In this document: piece by piece, positions 13,799 through 14,006 of the stretch
Position numbering within the stretch: position 1 is the first letter of the stretch
How the letters are laid out: every line of letters begins with the position of its first letter
Origin: Deltaproteobacteria bacterium UBA7527
GTDB lineage: Bacteria > Desulfobacterota > Syntrophorhabdia > Syntrophorhabdales > Syntrophorhabdaceae
Length of the DNA stretch: 14,006 nt
Assembly: GCA_002478225.1 (NCBI GenBank)
Contig: DLMV01000006.1
Location: 463-14,468 of the forward strand
Direction of reading: 5' to 3'
Made by a program: the position numbers and the translations under genes
Notes under the pieces: generated by a model
What the model saw: only the letters and a program-made list of their open reading frames with translations
Database searches by the model: none
What the model was told of the DNA's origin: nothing

Positions 13799-14006
13799 TC
13801 ACTCTTCTATCTTCTTCATCAGGCGCAACGCATTCTTATCGGAGTCCAATGATGCCCTGAGTCTTTTCCTTGCTACAGATACGGCGCTATAATCGACCCC
13901 CATAAGGTCCCCGATCTCTCTTCCATTCATACCACCGTTACACCCTTTCCGGAGCAATTCACCGGGAGGCAGTTGAAAGGATTCGGCAGTTGCCTGAAGG
14001 ACTCTC
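13799..14006 (-). CDS. C-terminal part of a REP-associated (Y1/IS200-like) transposase, partial at right edge
   Basis: About 68 C-terminal residues are visible on the minus strand, open from the right edge to TGA at 13801-13799. The sequence has a helix-turn-helix of the DnaA-C-terminus type (GMNGREIGDLMGVDYSAVSV, then RKRLRASLDSDKNALRLMKK). This is the usual tail of deltaproteobacterial RAYT-like transposases, which end in EIGxxFGVxxSxVSxxxRR. The catalytic HUH and Tyr motifs would lie outside the window, so I cannot tell whether the gene is intact. The neighbouring GGAATGG tract and hairpin fit such an element. A DnaA-like or other HTH protein is the alternative. Confidence 0.65.
   Translation of the reverse strand, partial: RVLQATAESFQLPPGELLRKGCNGGMNGREIGDLMGVDYSAVSVARKRLRASLDSDKNALRLMKKIEE

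Overview
The window looks like chromosome from an anaerobic, Gram-negative bacterium of the Desulfobacterota/deltaproteobacterial type. The evidence is an outer-membrane-type lipoprotein, a PerR-desulfoferrodoxin-rubrerythrin cluster (the oxygen and peroxide defence of strict anaerobes), a DUF362 protein, and a Tat operon joined to glmU-glmS. No species can be named from the sequence alone; a Syntrophorhabdus-like syntroph is a guess from the style of the intergenic repeats.

Layout. Positions 1-9682 are coded entirely on the minus strand. In order of transcription (right to left) they hold: a secreted PHB-depolymerase/feruloyl-esterase-like hydrolase (9682-8741); perR (8499-8080), desulfoferrodoxin (8065-7691) and rubrerythrin (7470-6895); a nitrilase-superfamily protein whose catalytic cysteine is a serine (6642-5803); argS (5694-4036); lepB (3947-3267); a secreted TPR protein (3070-1391); a LolB-like lipoprotein (1205-654); and a DUF362 protein that starts at TTG 682 and runs off the left edge. 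A divergent promoter region (9683-9793) separates these from a tight plus-strand operon, tatB-tatC-glmU-glmS (9794-13739), in which every gene overlaps the next. At the right edge is the C-terminal end of a minus-strand REP-associated (Y1-type) transposase, with a GGAATGG-rich tract and a small hairpin next to its stop codon.

How the genes work together. PerR, superoxide reductase and rubrerythrin form one oxidative-stress unit, with a good PerR-box match just upstream of perR suggesting autoregulation. lepB, the TPR protein and the LolB-like lipoprotein all serve the envelope; the TPR/LolB pair recalls the LbcA-LolB neighbourhood of Pseudomonas. The plus-strand operon joins Tat export to synthesis of UDP-GlcNAc precursors.

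Three things stand out. (1) The nitrilase-family protein keeps its Glu and Lys but has Ser for Cys. (2) GlmU has an intact uridyltransferase half, but its acetyltransferase half has lost about 29 internal residues and everything after the catalytic-His coil, and runs straight into glmS. (3) Most minus-strand intergenic gaps are mosaics of degenerate short-word repeats from several families, many of them palindromic, which recur from gap to gap; the compact tat-glm operon has none.
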